Assembly: GCA_026224825.1 (NCBI GenBank)
Contig: JAMFRO010000067.1
Location: 62,001 to 126,000 of the forward strand
Direction: 5' to 3'
Origin: a bacterium
GTDB taxonomy: Bacteria; Pseudomonadota; Alphaproteobacteria; Acetobacterales; Acetobacteraceae
DNA length: 64,000 nt
The position numbers and the translations under genes were made by a program. The first letter of the stretch is position 1, and every line of letters begins with the position of its first letter. Below are positions 61,959-64,000 of this stretch, in pieces. The notes under the pieces are model-generated. The model was not told the DNA's origin, made no database searches, and saw only the letters and a list, made by a program, of their open reading frames with translations.

Positions 61959-62585
61959 TCAGGGTATAGACTGCCACAGCAGTGCCGCAAGCTGTTCCAG
62001 CCCGCCGCGCACGGCCAGGTATTTGGTATATTCCCCGGCCAGCATGCGCAGGGTGGGCAGGCTCAGCATCTTGCGCATGGCGGGCGGGCGCACGGGGTAG
62101 GGGATCAGGGTTACATCCGGCAGGGCTGCCTGCATTTCCTGCAAGGCGCGGGGCATGTGGTAATCGGCGGTCACGATGATCAGAATCCGTATATGGTGCG
62201 CTGCCACCCAGTTCGCGGTTTCCACGGCATTGCCATGGGTGGTGCCGGCCATGTGGCCTATGGTGATGTCTGCTGCGTATTTCGTCGCCGCCGCGGCGTC
62301 ATCCTTGGTGAAATCGCCTAAATAGGTGCCGCGCCCGGCGCCTGAGATCAGCAGCCGTGGCGCCTGGTGGTCGGCCAGCAAGGCCATGGCCTGGCTCAGC
62401 CGGTCGTCGCCGCCGGTCAGCGCCACGATGCCATCGGCCGGGGGCAGGGGGTTGGGCGGGCTGGAGGTGAATACGGCGACGAGAAAGACGGCGAAGCCCG
62501 CCAGCCACAATACGAAGAACCAGACGGCAATTTGCCGCAGCAGGCGCAGCAGCGAGAAATGCCTGCGCTTGCGGCGGGGGCTCAT
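61959..62585 (-). CDS. YdcF family (DUF218) protein
   Basis: A 208-residue protein with a basic N terminus, one transmembrane helix (about 19-37) and a DUF218 domain: GIVALTGGDDRLSQAMALL, APRLLISGAGRGTYL, HGNAVETANWVAAHHIRILI and VTADYHMPRALQEMQAALP. YdcF-type proteins bind nucleotides or act in envelope (lipid carrier) metabolism; the function is not fixed. Its start codon lies in one unit of a 24-bp tandem duplication. Confidence 0.85.
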   Translation of the reverse strand: MSPRRKRRHFSLLRLLRQIAVWFFVLWLAGFAVFLVAVFTSSPPNPLPPADGIVALTGGDDRLSQAMALLADHQAPRLLISGAGRGTYLGDFTKDDAAAATKYAADITIGHMAGTTHGNAVETANWVAAHHIRILIIVTADYHMPRALQEMQAALPDVTLIPYPVRPPAMRKMLSLPTLRMLAGEYTKYLAVRGGLEQLAALLWQSIP

Positions 62586-62631
62586 ATTGGAGCGGCTCCG
62601 CCGCGGGATATTGGAGCGGCTCCGCCGCGGG
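62584..62631. repeat. Perfect 24-bp tandem duplication at the ydcF start
   Basis: Two identical units beginning ATATTGGAGCGGCTCCGCCG lie at 62584-62607 and 62608-62631, between ftsX and ydcF. Each holds a GGAGC-G-GCTCC hairpin, which on the mRNA covers the GGAG ribosome-binding site of ydcF. Confidence 0.9.
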
Positions 62632-62634
62632 CCA

Positions 62635-63519
62635 TCAGGGCAGGCTCCGCAGCCAGCTACGCACGGTAAGCTGCGCCGTGGCCCAGCCGATACCGGCGGC
62701 GGCGATCGGCAGCAGCGGCAGAATGAACCAGAGCGGCATCGGCACGTTGGAGAGGGCGCTGCCCGTCATCTGCCCGCTGAAGGGTGCCGCCAGTGCCGCC
62801 AGCCAGTCCAGCACGGGCAGGGCCAGCAGCGTGCCCGCCACCGAGCCCGCCGCCACCAGCACCACGGCGCGGTTGGCGAAGCGCGTGGCGATATCGCCAT
62901 CCAGCGCGCCCAGCCCATGCACGATGGTGATGGTATCGCGCCGTTGCGCCAGCCCGGCGCGCGCCGCCACCGCCACCACGGCGGCCGCCACCAGGGCGAC
63001 AATAACCAGCACCGCCGCCGCGCAATCCTGCAGCGAGGAGGTGAGTGCCGCCACCCGCGCCGCCCAGACCGCCCCCGCATCCACCATCGTGCCGGCGCTT
63101 ATCTTATCCAGCGCCTCGCCCAGCGCATCCGGCGAGCCGGGCCCGGCCCAGCTCGCGGAGATCACGCCCGGCATCTGCAAGCCGAGCTGCGTGGCATCCT
63201 CGCCGAGCCATGGTGTCAGCAGCGCATTCTCATCCGCCTGGCTCATCACCTGCGGGTTGGTCACCCCCGGCGTCTGTGCCAGTGCTGCCTGCACGGCGGC
63301 CAGCCGCGTGGTCTTGCCCGAGGCATCCGGGTTGTTTGGCTGTGGCACCTGAATGGTGAGGGTGTCGCTCGCCTGCGACTGCCAGGAGTGGGCCAGGCTG
63401 GCGCTCGCCAGCGTGCCCGCCAGCCCCAAAGCCGCCAGAAAGCTCATCGCCGCCACCAGCACCGGCAGCAGCCGGTCGGCCAAAGCCGCACGCAGGCCAA
63501 GGTCGTCGCGCTTAGCCAT
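62635..63519 (-). CDS. ftsX: Cell-division ABC transporter permease FtsX
   Basis: FtsX is the membrane partner of FtsE and controls septal peptidoglycan hydrolases. The 294 residues have an N-terminal helix (about 16-38), a large extracytoplasmic domain (about 40-165) and three C-terminal helices in the FtsX pattern. It overlaps the ftsE 3' end by 8 bp. Divergent sequence in the loop is normal for alphaproteobacterial FtsX. Confidence 0.88.
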   Translation of the reverse strand: MAKRDDLGLRAALADRLLPVLVAAMSFLAALGLAGTLASASLAHSWQSQASDTLTIQVPQPNNPDASGKTTRLAAVQAALAQTPGVTNPQVMSQADENALLTPWLGEDATQLGLQMPGVISASWAGPGSPDALGEALDKISAGTMVDAGAVWAARVAALTSSLQDCAAAVLVIVALVAAAVVAVAARAGLAQRRDTITIVHGLGALDGDIATRFANRAVVLVAAGSVAGTLLALPVLDWLAALAAPFSGQMTGSALSNVPMPLWFILPLLPIAAAGIGWATAQLTVRSWLRSLP

Positions 63520-64000
63520 TCTGCACGAGCTTCCCGTCCTCGATGCGCAGTTTCGGCGCCGGGTAGCGCTCCACCAGCGCCATATTATGTGTCGCCACCA
63601 CCACGGTGGTGCCTAAGCGATTCAGCGCCGTTATAAGCAGCATCAGCCGTTGCGCCTGCTCATCGTCGAGGTTGCCGGTCGGCTCATCGGCCACCAGCAG
63701 CTTGGGCCGGGCCACCACGGCGCGCGCAATGGCAATGCGCTGCTGCGCCCCGCCGGACAGCTCATCGGGCCGCGCATGCAGCCTGTCCTCCAGCCCCACC
63801 CAGCGTAAAATTTCAGTGACATCGGCGTTGATCTGCGTCTCGCCCCGATGCGCCAGGCGCATCGGCAGCGCCACATTGTCATACGCCGAGAGCTGCGGCA
63901 GCAGCCGGAAGTCCTGATACACCACGCCGATGCGCCGGCGCAGCAACGCCGCCTCCCGCCGCGTGATATTGGCCGCCCTGGTGCCGAGAATATCGATCAG
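63512..64000 (-). CDS. ftsE: Cell-division ATP-binding protein FtsE (5' end outside the window)
   Basis: Only the C-terminal about 162 residues are present; the Walker A region lies beyond the edge. The open frame runs to base 64000. Visible motifs are the Q-loop VYQDFRLLPQ, the ABC signature LSGGAQQRIAIARAVV, Walker B LLVADEPTGNLDDEQ and the H-loop VVATHN. Overlap with ftsX by 8 bp confirms the pair. Confidence 0.93.
   Translation of the reverse strand: MIDILGTRAANITRREAALLRRRIGVVYQDFRLLPQLSAYDNVALPMRLAHRGETQINADVTEILRWVGLEDRLHARPDELSGGAQQRIAIARAVVARPKLLVADEPTGNLDDEQAQRLMLLITALNRLGTTVVVATHNMALVERYPAPKLRIEDGKLVQNG

Overview
The window is GC-rich chromosomal DNA of an alphaproteobacterium, most likely Acetobacteraceae (an acidophilic heterotroph related to Acidocella or Acidiphilium would fit; the genus is an inference). 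Supporting signs are a C4-pathway hemA, a ChvI/ChvG two-component pair next to pckA, the order rimP-nusA-ylxR-infB-rbfA, the order ftsE-ftsX-ydcF-plsC, and a 531-residue isocitrate lyase. Almost everything is housekeeping. No prophage, insertion sequence, CRISPR array or defence island was seen.

Layout. 0-5.2 kb: fatty-acid synthesis (fabD, fabG, acpP, fabF) with mltG and a histidine phosphatase. 5.4-10.9 kb: acetate transporter, hemA, CBS protein, nitrilase-family hydrolase, GNAT, P-loop kinase-like protein, MOSC protein. 11.2-16.7 kb: rplY, pth, ychF, an AT-rich orphan, nth, DUF2244, Nudix, upp. 16.9-21.5 kb: chvG, chvI, a HugZ-like gene and pckA. 21.7-29.5 kb: pgm and galU, a Tat-exported PCMT-like protein, a membrane spermidine-synthase-like protein, an alpha/beta hydrolase, tsaC and a broken GIY-YIG gene. 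29.6-35.6 kb: the translation and transcription factor operon. 35.7-39.7 kb: a GSCFA/SGNH pair, then glnA and glnB behind a sigma-54-like promoter. 39.8-46 kb: aminotransferase, tRNA-His, aldo/keto reductase, aceA, an NTF2-like and an FkbM protein. 47-53.2 kb: a five-gene agmatine/putrescine operon (spuC-puuA-aguB-aguA-permease). 53.4-64 kb: WD40 protein, ald, alkB, phzF-like gene, HIG1-like protein, MscS channel, MFS transporter, plsC, ydcF, ftsX and partial ftsE.

The genes describe a heterotroph that can use acetate (transporter, glyoxylate shunt, gluconeogenesis through pckA), scavenges nitrogen from polyamines and alanine, and controls nitrogen through PII/GS.

The most unusual content lies between genes. 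Convergent gene pairs at 5.2, 7.7, 21.5, 54.6 and 61.2 kb are separated by composite quasi-palindromes of about 50-250 bp built from shared modules. Their outermost arms are specific to each locus and run up to, or over, the two stop codons. Two copies carry the same central stem-loop in opposite orientation with a compensatory base-pair change. A 28-bp REP-like module is nested in three copies. A separate 41-bp terminator-like repeat and a family of short REP-like palindromes are also present.
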